Source: Natronosporangium sp035305625
GTDB taxonomy: Bacteria; Actinomycetota; Actinomycetes; Mycobacteriales; Micromonosporaceae
DNA length: 64,000 bases
Assembly (NCBI GenBank): GCA_963809545.1
Contig: CAWEKD010000005.1
Location: 434,001 to 498,000 of the forward strand
Direction: 5' to 3'
Shown: piece by piece, positions 24,089 to 31,496 of the stretch
Position numbering within the stretch: position 1 is the stretch's first letter
Layout of the letters: each line of letters starts with the position of its first letter
Made by a program: the position numbers and the translations under genes
The notes under the pieces: model-generated
The model's database searches: none
Told to the model about the DNA's origin: nothing
The model's input: only the letters and a program-made list of their open reading frames with translations

Positions 24089-25372
24089 GTGGCCTTGGTG
24101 GTGCAGAAGTACGGCGGCTCCTCAGTCAGCGACGCCGAACGGATCAAGCGTGTGGCCGAACGGATCGTCGCCAGCCGCAAAAGCGGCAACGACATCGTGG
24201 TGGTGGTCTCCGCCATGGGTGACACCACCGACGAGCTACGCGATCTCGCGTATCAGGTCAGCCCGCTGCCGCCGCCCCGGGAGCTGGACATGCTGCTGAC
24301 CGCCGGGGAACGAATCTCCATGGCGCTGTTGGCGATGGCCATTCACAACTTCGGGTACGAAGCCCGCTCCTTCACCGGCAGCCAGGCGGGTGTGATCACC
24401 ACCTCCGCGCACGGTCGGGCCCGGATCATCGACGTCACGCCCGGACGGATCCGCAGCGCCCTCGACGAAGGCGCGATCGCGATCGTGGCCGGCTTCCAGG
24501 GGGTCGCCCAGGCCACCAAGGATGTGACCACCCTCGGCCGCGGCGCCTCCGATACCACCGCGGTGGCGCTGGCCGCGGCGCTGAAGGCCGACGTGTGCGA
24601 GATCTACACCGACGTGGACGGCGTCTACACCGCCGATCCCAGGATCGTGCCCAACGCCCGGCACATCCGGCAGATCACCTATCAGGAAATGTTGGAGCTG
24701 GCCGCGTGTGGGGCTAAAGTTTTGCACCTACGAGGCGTGGAGTACGCACGTCGATGGGGAATTCCCATTCACGTGCGTTCGTCGTTCTCATCCAAGCCCG
24801 GCACGCTGGTCACCGGCTCGATGGAGGATTCCCAGGTGGAACAGGCGTTGATCACCGGCGTCGCACACGACCGTAGCGAGGCGAAGATCACGGTGGTGGG
24901 GGTACCGGACGAACCAGGCGAGGCCGCCCGGATCTTCCAGACCATCGCCGACGCCGAACTCAACGTCGACATGATCGTGCAGAACGTGTCGACGAGGACC
25001 ACTGATCGGGACAACTCCCGGCGGTACACCGACATCTCCTTCACCCTCCCGCAGGCCGATGGGCGCACCGCGATGAACGCACTGGCCCGGATCCAGCACG
25101 AGGTGGGGTTCGCCGACCTGCTCTACGACGATCACGTCGGCAAGGTGTCGCTGATCGGCGCCGGTATGCGCTCCAACCCGGGGGTGGCGGCCAAGTTCTT
25201 CGCCGCGCTCGGGGAGGCGGGCGTCAACATCGAGATGATCTCGAGCTCTGAGATCCGGGTATCGGTGGTCTGCCGTGACACCGATTTGGACACTGCCGTC
25301 CGGGCCGCACACGAGGCGTTCAACCTGGGCGGGGAAGAGAACGCGGTGGTCTACGCCGGAACCGGGAGGTGA
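24089..25372 (+). CDS. lysC: Aspartate kinase (with probable internal beta-subunit start)
   Basis: 427 residues from a GTG at 24089 behind AGAAGGAGGG. It phosphorylates L-aspartate, the first step to lysine, threonine, methionine and diaminopimelate. Kinase motifs are VVQKYGGSSV (5-14), LLTAGERISMALL, TLGRGASDTTAVALAAAL and DVDGVYTADPRIV. Two ACT domains follow (about 265-340 and 345-415: ITVVGVPDEPGEAARIFQTIADAELNVDMIVQNVS, VSLIGAGMRSNPGVAAKFFAAL). An ATG at 24821 begins a 183-residue ACT-only polypeptide, where coryneform and mycobacterial enzymes start their beta subunit. It overlaps asd by GTGA. Confidence 0.96.
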   Translation: MALVVQKYGGSSVSDAERIKRVAERIVASRKSGNDIVVVVSAMGDTTDELRDLAYQVSPLPPPRELDMLLTAGERISMALLAMAIHNFGYEARSFTGSQAGVITTSAHGRARIIDVTPGRIRSALDEGAIAIVAGFQGVAQATKDVTTLGRGASDTTAVALAAALKADVCEIYTDVDGVYTADPRIVPNARHIRQITYQEMLELAACGAKVLHLRGVEYARRWGIPIHVRSSFSSKPGTLVTGSMEDSQVEQALITGVAHDRSEAKITVVGVPDEPGEAARIFQTIADAELNVDMIVQNVSTRTTDRDNSRRYTDISFTLPQADGRTAMNALARIQHEVGFADLLYDDHVGKVSLIGAGMRSNPGVAAKFFAALGEAGVNIEMISSSEIRVSVVCRDTDLDTAVRAAHEAFNLGGEENAVVYAGTGR

Positions 25373-26442
25373 CTCGATTGAGCCAGCGTCTGCCCACCCT
25401 TGCGGTGGTCGGTGCCACTGGAGCGGTTGGCACCGTGGTATGTGAGCTGGTGTCCGAGCGGAAGAACGTCTGGGGGGAGATCCGCCTGATCGCCTCTCCC
25501 CGTTCAGCCGGCCGGACCATCGTGGTACGGGGTGAGGAGGTCACCGTCCAGGCGCTGTCCACCGAGGTGTTCGACGGGGTGGACGTGGCCGTGTTCGATG
25601 TGCCGGATGAGGTGTCGGCGCAATGGGCACCGGTGGCGGCCGACGCCGGGGCGGTGGTGGTGGACAACTCCGGCGCGTTCCGGATGGATCCGGACGTGCC
25701 GTTGGTGGTGCCGGAGATAAATCCCGAGCAGGCACGTAACCGCCCGAAGGGCATCATCGCCAGCGCCAACTGCACCACCCTGGCGATGATCGTGGCGGTG
25801 GCGCCGCTGCACCGGGAGTACGGGCTGCGGGAGCTGGTGATCGCTTCGTACCAGGCGGTGTCCGGGGCGGGGCAGATCGGGGTGGAGACCCTGCACGATC
25901 AGCTGCTCAAGACCGCCGGGGACCGCACGCTCGGGACCCGGGCCGGCAACGTCCGGCAGGCGGTCGGCGACGACCTCGGGCCGTTCCCGGCCCCGATGGT
26001 GCTCAACGTGGTGCCGTGGGCGGGCTCGCTGCGCGAGGCCGGTTGGTCGTCGGAGGAGATGAAACTCCGCAACGAATCCCGCAAGATCCTCGGGCTGCCG
26101 GATCTGAAGGTCTCGGCGACCTGTGTCCGGGTGCCGGTGATCACCGGTCACTCGATCGCGCTCCACGCGGTGTTCGGCACCGAGGTGGAGGCGGAGGCGG
26201 CGCGGGAGGTGCTGCAGCACGCACCCGGGGTGATCGTGGTGGACGATCCGGCCACCGGGGAGTTCCCGATGCCGATCGACGCGGTCGGCACCGACCCGGT
26301 GTGGGTGGGGCGGATCCGCCGGTCGTTGGACGACCCGCGGGCGCTGGACCTGTTCCTCACCGGTGACAACCTGCGCAAGGGGGCGGCGCTGAACACGATC
26401 CAGATCGCCGAACTGCTCGCGCCGGAGTTCACCCGTTCCTGA
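25369..26442 (+). CDS. asd: Aspartate-semialdehyde dehydrogenase
   Basis: 357 residues from the GTG at 25369 overlapping the lysC stop. It reduces aspartyl phosphate to aspartate semialdehyde with NADPH. The nucleotide-binding loop is GATGAVG (15-21). The catalytic Cys135 is in ASANCTTLAM and the active-site His in VPVITGHSIALH. SYQAVSGAGQIGVE matches the family. A TTG at 25378 is a possible later start. The pair lysC-asd is the standard actinobacterial operon, ended by a hairpin at 26457-26497. Confidence 0.97.
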   Translation: MTRLSQRLPTLAVVGATGAVGTVVCELVSERKNVWGEIRLIASPRSAGRTIVVRGEEVTVQALSTEVFDGVDVAVFDVPDEVSAQWAPVAADAGAVVVDNSGAFRMDPDVPLVVPEINPEQARNRPKGIIASANCTTLAMIVAVAPLHREYGLRELVIASYQAVSGAGQIGVETLHDQLLKTAGDRTLGTRAGNVRQAVGDDLGPFPAPMVLNVVPWAGSLREAGWSSEEMKLRNESRKILGLPDLKVSATCVRVPVITGHSIALHAVFGTEVEAEAAREVLQHAPGVIVVDDPATGEFPMPIDAVGTDPVWVGRIRRSLDDPRALDLFLTGDNLRKGAALNTIQIAELLAPEFTRS

Positions 26443-26456
26443 ATCCAGACGGTGAC

Positions 26457-26497
26457 AGGTGCCCTGCTCCCGGACCGGCGCCGGCGGCAGGGCACCT
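26457..26497 (+). terminator. Terminator of lysC-asd, sharing the AGGTGCCCTGC stem
   Basis: 11-base arms AGGTGCCCTGC and GCAGGGCACCT, with an inner GC-rich loop that pairs further (CCGG/CCGG), 14 bases after the asd stop. The arm sequence is the same as that of the terminator at 7617-7659. Confidence 0.85.
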
Positions 26498-26530
26498 TGG
26501 CGTGGCGGCCCGTAGCCGCCACCGTCGCGC

Positions 26531-26866
26531 TCAGGCCGACGGTTCGGCCGGTGGCTCCTGCGGGGCGGTGAGTTTCCCCTGCTCCTTCTCCCACCGGGTC
26601 AGTTGGTGGTTGAGCGCCTTCATGATCTCGAAAATCTGCTCCGGCCGGAGCCGGACCCGGGACACCATCCGGGCCGGTACGTTGATGATGCGCTGGCCGT
26701 CCACCTCCACCACCTGCGGCGGAGCGGTGTGAACCGAAAAGTCCAGAATGAACTGGTGTGGCTGATGCCACACACTCACAAAATCGGCGTATACCCCAGC
26801 TTCCACTTCTGGCGTGGTGCTCAGGCTTAGTCGGCGGGGCAGCGATGGCTGAGTGGGCTGGCTCAT
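26531..26866 (-). CDS. DUF3467 family protein
   Basis: 111 residues. The pattern VYADFVSVWHQPHQFILDFSVHTAPP, then INVPARMVSRVRLRPEQIFEIMKALNHQLTRWEKEQG is the DUF3467 signature, found widely in bacteria and archaea without a known function. It is a small soluble beta-alpha protein with a Pro-rich C-terminal tail. It is convergent with asd and divergent from hsp20, with an inverted repeat (26924-26948) in the shared upstream region. Confidence 0.85.
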   Translation of the reverse strand: MSQPTQPSLPRRLSLSTTPEVEAGVYADFVSVWHQPHQFILDFSVHTAPPQVVEVDGQRIINVPARMVSRVRLRPEQIFEIMKALNHQLTRWEKEQGKLTAPQEPPAEPSA

Positions 26867-26923
26867 AGTCAGTCAGGCTACCCGCCCGGCGGGCATTCGC
26901 CGGGATCGCTGAAGTGACCGAGG

Positions 26924-26948
26924 CATACCCCTCACCGCCGGGGGTATG
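26924..26948. promoter_or_regulatory. Inverted repeat in the hsp20/DUF3467 divergent region
   Basis: Perfect 8-base arms CATACCCC and GGGGTATG, with 9 bases between, 60 bases before the hsp20 start. Candidate operator for the stress genes. It does not match the HspR (HAIR) or CIRCE consensus as I know them. Confidence 0.4.
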
Positions 26949-27008
26949 AGAAGGCGAACGAGCCGTACCAGGCATGTCTGTCTGCCTGTGGAGAAGGAGG
27001 AGCGGAAA

Positions 27009-27482
27009 ATGACCCTTCCAGCGACTCGCCCCTGGCGTCCGTTCTCTCGCCCGATCTGGGATCCGACCGGTGAGCTCACCCAGCTCCGCAGTGAAATCCT
27101 GCGGATGCTCGGGGCGCTGTCCGGCACCGACGGCTGGACCAACGACGTGGAGATGACCGAGACCGACGATGGGTGGCTGGTCACCGCTCGGCTGCCCGGG
27201 GTCGCTCCGGAGGAGGTCACGGTCGAGCTCGAAGGACGGGAGCTGTCGATCCGGGGTCGCGCCGAAGCGGAGGAAGAGTCCGAGGAGATGCAGGAGTTCC
27301 AGCGGTCGGCCTTCCACTACCGGTTGACCCTGCCCAACGAGGTGGACCAGGACCGGGTGGACGCCACCATGGACCATGGGCTGCTACGGGTGCATCTGCC
27401 TCGCTCCCCGCAGGCGCGGCGGCGGGCGATCACCATCGGACGCCCCGCCTCCGGGAACGGTCAGGCCCGATCCACGGGATGA
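27009..27482 (+). CDS. Hsp20/alpha-crystallin family small heat-shock protein
   Basis: 157 residues from the ATG at 27009, behind GAAGGAGG. The alpha-crystallin domain is intact (about 42-135): NDVEMTETDDGWLVTARLPGVAPEEVTVELEGRELSIRGRAE, FHYRLTLPNEVDQDRVDATMDHGLLRVHLP. The N-terminus (RPWRPFSRPIWDPTGELTQLRSEILRMLG) and the short basic tail are variable regions. It acts as an ATP-independent holdase chaperone. It starts a run of stress-related genes on the plus strand and lies 3 bases before the hydrolase gene, so they are co-transcribed. Confidence 0.93.
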   Translation: MTLPATRPWRPFSRPIWDPTGELTQLRSEILRMLGALSGTDGWTNDVEMTETDDGWLVTARLPGVAPEEVTVELEGRELSIRGRAEAEEESEEMQEFQRSAFHYRLTLPNEVDQDRVDATMDHGLLRVHLPRSPQARRRAITIGRPASGNGQARSTG

Positions 27483-27485
27483 GCG

Positions 27486-28133
27486 GTGCTGACCACTGAG
27501 CCGGTCGTCGTCGCCGCCGGTGCGGTGACCCTGGCCGCGGATCTCACCATCCCGGAACACCCCGCCGGGGTGGTGTTGTTCGCGCACGGCTCCGGCAGTT
27601 CCCGGCACAGTCCCCGGAACCGGCAGGTGGCGGCGCACTTGCACGAGCACCGGTTCGTGACGGTGCTGGCGGACCTGCTCACGGAGGAAGAAGCGGAGGC
27701 CGATGCCCAGACCGGGCAGTTCCGGTTCGATATCGAACTCCTGTCCCAGCGGGTGGTCACGTTGGTGGACTGGGCCGGCACGGAGGCCGCCACGCAAGGG
27801 CACCCGATCGGGCTGTTCGGGGCCAGTACCGGGGCGGCCGCGGCCTTGATGGCGGCCGCCAAGCGCCCCGCGGAGGTCCGAGCGGTGGTGTCCCGGGGTG
27901 GGCGGCCGGATCTGGCCGCTCGCGTCCTGGACCAGGTGACCGCCCCGACGTTGTTCCTGGTGGGTAGTCGGGACCGGCAGGTGCTCCACTACAACGAGAC
28001 CGCCGCGCTCGAACTCGCCGCCCCCTATCGAGTGCAGGTGGTGCCGAACGCCGGTCACCTGTTCGAGGAGCCAGGCGCCCTGGAGCAGGTCGGCCAGCAC
28101 ACGGTGGCGTGGTTCGAGGCCCACCTGCGGTGA
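27486..28133 (+). CDS. Dienelactone-hydrolase-like alpha/beta hydrolase
   Basis: 215 residues from the GTG at 27486. Alpha/beta hydrolase fold: strand and oxyanion region VVLFAHGSGSSRHSPRN, nucleophile elbow GLFGASTGAAAAL (Ser in GASTG), acid-loop region TLFLVGSRDRQVL with Asp, and catalytic His in VVPNAGHLFEEPG. The triad is complete. Such proteins are often encoded beside Hsp20 and universal stress proteins in actinobacteria. The substrate is unknown. It converges with the universal stress protein gene. Confidence 0.88.
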   Translation: MLTTEPVVVAAGAVTLAADLTIPEHPAGVVLFAHGSGSSRHSPRNRQVAAHLHEHRFVTVLADLLTEEEAEADAQTGQFRFDIELLSQRVVTLVDWAGTEAATQGHPIGLFGASTGAAAALMAAAKRPAEVRAVVSRGGRPDLAARVLDQVTAPTLFLVGSRDRQVLHYNETAALELAAPYRVQVVPNAGHLFEEPGALEQVGQHTVAWFEAHLR

Positions 28134-28142
28134 CGTACGGCG

Positions 28143-28625
28143 CTAGCTGCTCCGGCTGACCAGCCCGGACTGCGGCCTGCGCGCGGTGGTAGCCGGCCCG
28201 TTCACCGGCACCAGCACCACCGGACAGTGCGCGTTCTGCACACACTGCGCCGCTACCTGGCCTAACACCGGTCGGAGCAGCCGGGTCTGGCCGTGGCTAC
28301 CGAGCACCAAGAGATCGGCGTCCCGGGAAGCGGTCTGCAACACCTCCGCCGGCCGCCCCTCCACCACTTCCCCCGCTACCGGAACCGGGCAGGACACCGC
28401 GTTGACCACGCGGGTGAGTGCCGCCACCGCCTGCTGCTTCGGCCCCTGCCGGGGATCGCCGTCACACCGCAACCCCGCATCCGGCAGGTCCGAACGCCAC
28501 ACCGTTATCGCCCGCACCAGGCCGCCCTGTTCGGCCGCCCGGCTCACCGCCCACTCCAACGCCCGTTGGCTGGCTTCCGAACCGTCAATCCCTACCAGTA
28601 CGACATAGTCGTGACCCGTACCCAT
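28143..28625 (-). CDS. Universal stress protein (single UspA domain)
   Basis: 160 residues from the ATG at 28625. The UspA fold is clear: YVVLVGIDGSEASQRALEWAVSRAAEQGGLVRAITVW, then EGRPAEVLQTASRDADLLVLGSHGQTRLLRPVLGQVAAQCVQNAHCPVVLVP. The nucleotide motif G-2x-G-9x-G is present as GSHG...LGQ, with Gln where Ser/Thr is usual after the last Gly, so ATP binding is likely but not certain. Codons upstream of this ATG in the same frame look untranslated. It is read against the surrounding stress genes. Confidence 0.9.
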   Translation of the reverse strand: MGTGHDYVVLVGIDGSEASQRALEWAVSRAAEQGGLVRAITVWRSDLPDAGLRCDGDPRQGPKQQAVAALTRVVNAVSCPVPVAGEVVEGRPAEVLQTASRDADLLVLGSHGQTRLLRPVLGQVAAQCVQNAHCPVVLVPVNGPATTARRPQSGLVSRSS

Positions 28626-28912
28626 GTGTGTCGCCCCCCACTTCCAGGATGCGTGATCCTCCCTGGTCAGGTCCACAGCTAGGGCCGCTGGACCGCTGAT
28701 CCGGGTGACCAGGGAACCTCAGCGGCCCCTCGAGCAACACCACCACCGCGGGAAGACGGCCGGACAGGACCGGCGAACCGGCATAGACCGCGGCGCGCCG
28801 GGGCACTCTAGACGGAAGAGCCTGTCCCCGGGGGCGGGATCGCCCTCGACGCGGTCGGTGAGCCACCCGCGGGAGGAAGTCGCCGGTCGCCCGGGCGGGA
28901 AAAGGAGCGACC
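28626..28912. other. Divergent intergenic region between usp and flavodoxin genes
   Basis: 287 bases without a convincing gene. It should hold both promoters. It contains GGACCGCTGATCC-like short palindromes and a GC-rich tract, but I see no repeat strong enough to name and no clear DosR/DevR box. Confidence 0.5.
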
Positions 28913-29437
28913 ATGCGGACATTAGTGGTATACGAGTCGATGTTCGGCAACACCCGCCAGATAGCGGAGGCCATCGCGGAAGGGCTGTCCACGGCGGGAA
29001 ACGGTATGGACGTCGAGGTGCAGGAAGTCAGCTCCGCGCCCACGGAGGTGACCGCTGATCTCCTGGTGGTGGGAGCGCCGACACACGCGTTCATGTTGAG
29101 CCGGCCCGAAACCCGGCAGGCCGCCGCCGACCAGGTGGAAACCGGGCAGGAACTGGTCTCCCAGGGGATTGGGCTGCGCGAATGGCTGGATCAGGTACGG
29201 GTGCCGAACGGCACCGCGGCCGCGGTGTTCATCACCCGGGTACGCCGACCGCCCCTACCGACGTTCGCTGGTCGGCAGGCCAAGCAGCGACTGGAACGCC
29301 GCGGCTGCCGGCTGGTGACCCGCCCGGAAAGCTTCTACGTCTCCGGTACCCCGGGGCCGCTGTTGGTAGGGGAGGTCGATCGCGCCCAGCAGTGGGCGAC
29401 CCAGTTGGCCGGCTCCCTGACCCCCACTGAGGTCTGA
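28913..29437 (+). CDS. Flavodoxin-like protein
   Basis: 174 residues, AAAGGAGCGACC upstream of the ATG. The N-terminal FMN phosphate loop is classical: VVYESMFGNTRQIAEAIAEGL. The second loop is LLVVGAPTHAFMLSRPETRQ. A later SGTPGPLLVGEV segment also matches flavodoxin-fold proteins. Length and the YESMFGNT motif match a small actinobacterial flavodoxin family that is often near stress genes. An electron-transfer or quinone-reductase role is inferred. Its last codons lie inside a four-unit DNA repeat. Confidence 0.88.
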   Translation: MRTLVVYESMFGNTRQIAEAIAEGLSTAGNGMDVEVQEVSSAPTEVTADLLVVGAPTHAFMLSRPETRQAAADQVETGQELVSQGIGLREWLDQVRVPNGTAAAVFITRVRRPPLPTFAGRQAKQRLERRGCRLVTRPESFYVSGTPGPLLVGEVDRAQQWATQLAGSLTPTEV

Positions 29438-29502
29438 CCGCTGACCCCACTGAGGTCTGACCGCCCGCCGCCGGGGGTCTGACCGCCCGCCGCCGGGGTC
29501 CG
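29417..29502. repeat. Imperfect 22-24-base tandem repeat spanning the flavodoxin stop
   Basis: Four units begin at 29417, 29441, 29464 and 29486. Units 1 and 2 are nearly identical (CTGACCCC(C)ACTGAGGTCTGACCG), while units 3 and 4 share CCCGCCGCCGGGG(G)TC. The common core is GGTCTGACCG. The gene's stop codon is inside unit 1. Confidence 0.7.
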
Positions 29503-29513
29503 GGCGCGGGTGC

Positions 29514-29945
29514 TCAGGGAACGGTCCGGTCGATCGCCGCCGGCCCTTCCTCAGCGAGTTTCCGCCGCGCCCAGGCCACGTTCTCCGGCGTGGGATCCCG
29601 CCCCTCGGCGATCGCCAGATCCTCCGGATCCCACGGCTGCTCCGCCCCGGTGCGGAAACTCTCCGCCCGGGCCCGGGCACCTGCGGTGAGCCGATCCGGG
29701 TCGATCTCTCGCTCCGGGAACCGTCGCAGATACTCCCGCTCCAACTCCCGCATCCGCTGATCATGGTGGGCAAGGGCCTGGTCCGACCCGTGCCGCAGCG
29801 TGTCGTGTCGGGTCCGGTGCACGGTCGCCAGCTCCCGCATGAGGTCGTCGTGGGACAACTCACTCGCCGGCACGCGGTCCGCCGGCAGCACCGAGCCCGG
29901 TTCCGGACCCGCATGTCGGGTGGGGGAATTCTCGGTGTTCGCCAT
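29514..29945 (-). CDS. DUF6158-like hypothetical protein
   Basis: 143 residues. A charged, helical soluble protein: ASELSHDDLMRELATVHRTRHDTLRHGSDQALAHHDQRMRELEREYLRRFPEREID. The HRTRHDTLRHGS...REYLRRFPERE pattern is, as I recall, a conserved actinobacterial family of unknown function (DUF6158). The C-terminal half is acidic (EQPWDPEDLAIAEGRDPTPENVAWARRKLAEEG). No catalytic motif is recognised. It stands alone on the minus strand among plus-strand stress genes. Confidence 0.75.
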   Translation of the reverse strand: MANTENSPTRHAGPEPGSVLPADRVPASELSHDDLMRELATVHRTRHDTLRHGSDQALAHHDQRMRELEREYLRRFPEREIDPDRLTAGARARAESFRTGAEQPWDPEDLAIAEGRDPTPENVAWARRKLAEEGPAAIDRTVP

Positions 29946-30142
29946 ACTCAGCTGCTACCCGCCGGGCAAGCCCCGGTAACCGCTCGTCCGCCCGCGCGAC
30001 TCGATGTTTTGCACCATCCCTGACTCAAAGTTCGATTAGTCCCGCCGGTCGGAGACATCCGGTCGGTGAGGTCGGAAACAGTGGAACCACCCGACCAGCG
30101 TGATCGGTTGCACCGGCCGTACTACCAGGGCAAAGTGAGAGC

Positions 30143-30931
30143 GTGGCGAAGCAGGGAGGCAGGCCGGACAGGCGCAAGCCCGGCCAAGGGGGTAAGCAGA
30201 CGGGAAAGCGGGGATCCGGGCGAGCGGACAAGCAGGCGGCGGCTCGCCGGGCTGTCCGTGGCCTGCGACCGGAACGACAGCGTCGCGCGATCCTGATCTC
30301 ATCGATCGCAGTGGCGGCGCTGTTGGTGGTGGGCATCCTCGGGATCGGGGTTTGGCTAGCCACCCGGCCGGATCCGGATGCAGCGATCCCGCCCTCCGCC
30401 ACCTCCGATGAGCACGGGCTAGCGGTCGGCACCGGACCGGTCCCAGTCGAGATCTACCTGGACTTCATGTGTCCGGCGTGTCAGCAATTCGACGCGGCGT
30501 CCCGCCCGATCCTGGAGGAGTACCTGGCCGAGGGCACGGTGACCGTGATCTACCGGCCAATTGCGATCTTGAACCGGTACTCGACCACCCGGTACTCCAC
30601 CCGCGCCGCGGCCGCGGCCGGCTGCGCCGCCGACGCGGGCCAGCTGGATCCGTACGTGGCGGCGCTGTTCACCAACCAGCCCCAGCAGGGCGGGGCGGGC
30701 CTCTCCGATGATCAGCTCGTCGAGCTGGGCAACTCGGTGGGGCTCGGCGAAGAGTTCGCGCAGTGTGTCCGGGACGGCACCTACCACGACTGGGCGAAGC
30801 TGAACACCGACGCCGCCGCCGACCGGGGCGTCCAGGCCACTCCGACGGTGTTCGTCGACGGCCAACGCCTCGACCCGCTCAGTCTGGATGCCCTGACCGC
30901 AGCCATCGACCGGGCCGCGGCCGGATCGTGA
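30143..30931 (+). CDS. Membrane-anchored DsbA-like thiol-disulfide protein
   Basis: 262 residues from the GTG at 30143. A strongly basic cytoplasmic start (about 1-48) and one membrane segment (AILISSIAVAALLVVGILGIGVWLA, 49-73) put the catalytic domain outside. The thioredoxin fold has VEIYLDFMCPACQQFD with active-site CPAC (110-113), an inserted helical domain, and cis-Pro GVQATPTVFVDGQRL. Two further Cys (AAGCAADAG, FAQCVRDG) may pair. It resembles BdbD/mycobacterial DsbA-like oxidases. The adjacent MauE/DoxX gene could supply a redox partner in the membrane. Confidence 0.9.
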   Translation: MAKQGGRPDRRKPGQGGKQTGKRGSGRADKQAAARRAVRGLRPERQRRAILISSIAVAALLVVGILGIGVWLATRPDPDAAIPPSATSDEHGLAVGTGPVPVEIYLDFMCPACQQFDAASRPILEEYLAEGTVTVIYRPIAILNRYSTTRYSTRAAAAAGCAADAGQLDPYVAALFTNQPQQGGAGLSDDQLVELGNSVGLGEEFAQCVRDGTYHDWAKLNTDAAADRGVQATPTVFVDGQRLDPLSLDALTAAIDRAAAGS

Positions 30932-30980
30932 GCCACCGCCGCGGCGGGCCGAGGACACCCCAGAGCGGATAGGAGCGTGG

Positions 30981-31493
30981 ATGACGAGGAGCACGCTGAT
31001 CGGGCTGGTCGGGCTGGCCTGCCGGCTCGGGCTGGCCGGGGTGTGGCTGTACGCCGGCGGCACCAAAGTCGGCGACTTGGACGCCTCGATCCGGGCGGTC
31101 AAGGCGTACCAGCTGCTACCGCCGACAGTGGCGGAGCTCGTCGGGGCGGCGCTGCCGTTCGTGGAGATCGCCCTGGGGCTACTGCTGCTCGCGGGGCTCG
31201 CCACCCGGGTGGCGGCCAGCGTGTCTGCGCTGTTGATGGCCGGGTTCGTAGTCGGCATCGCCTCCGCCTGGGCCCGGGGGCTACGGATCGACTGCGGCTG
31301 CTTCGGCGGCGGTGGGGAACTCGCGGCGACCGAAACCCCGACCTATGGGCTGGATCTCGCCCGGGACGGGCTGTTTTTGGCCATGGCGGTGTTCCTGTTG
31401 TTCCGCCCGGTGACGCGCTGGTCGGTTGACCGCTGGCTGGCCGGTCCCGTACCCCACCGCCCCGACCCTGAAGCCTCTGAGGCTGTGGGCTGA
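30981..31493 (+). CDS. MauE/DoxX-family redox-associated membrane protein
   Basis: 170 residues with four membrane segments: LIGLVGLACRLGLAGVWLYAGGTKV, VAELVGAALPFVEIALGLLLLAGLATR, VAASVSALLMAGFVVGIASAWA, LARDGLFLAMAVFLLFRPV. The motif RIDCGCFGGGG with a Cys-Gly-Cys pair is typical of MauE-like proteins. MauE helps form disulfides in methylamine dehydrogenase. In genomes without that enzyme the family is thought to pass electrons to or from DsbA-like thiol proteins, and such a gene lies directly upstream. Only 3 bases separate it from the P-type ATPase gene. Confidence 0.88.
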   Translation: MTRSTLIGLVGLACRLGLAGVWLYAGGTKVGDLDASIRAVKAYQLLPPTVAELVGAALPFVEIALGLLLLAGLATRVAASVSALLMAGFVVGIASAWARGLRIDCGCFGGGGELAATETPTYGLDLARDGLFLAMAVFLLFRPVTRWSVDRWLAGPVPHRPDPEASEAVG

Positions 31494-31496
31494 CGG

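Noticed and set aside
28626..28912. DosR/DevR boxes in the usp-flavodoxin spacer
   Set aside because: GGGAACCTCAGCGGCCCCT has the wrong spacing and only partial agreement.
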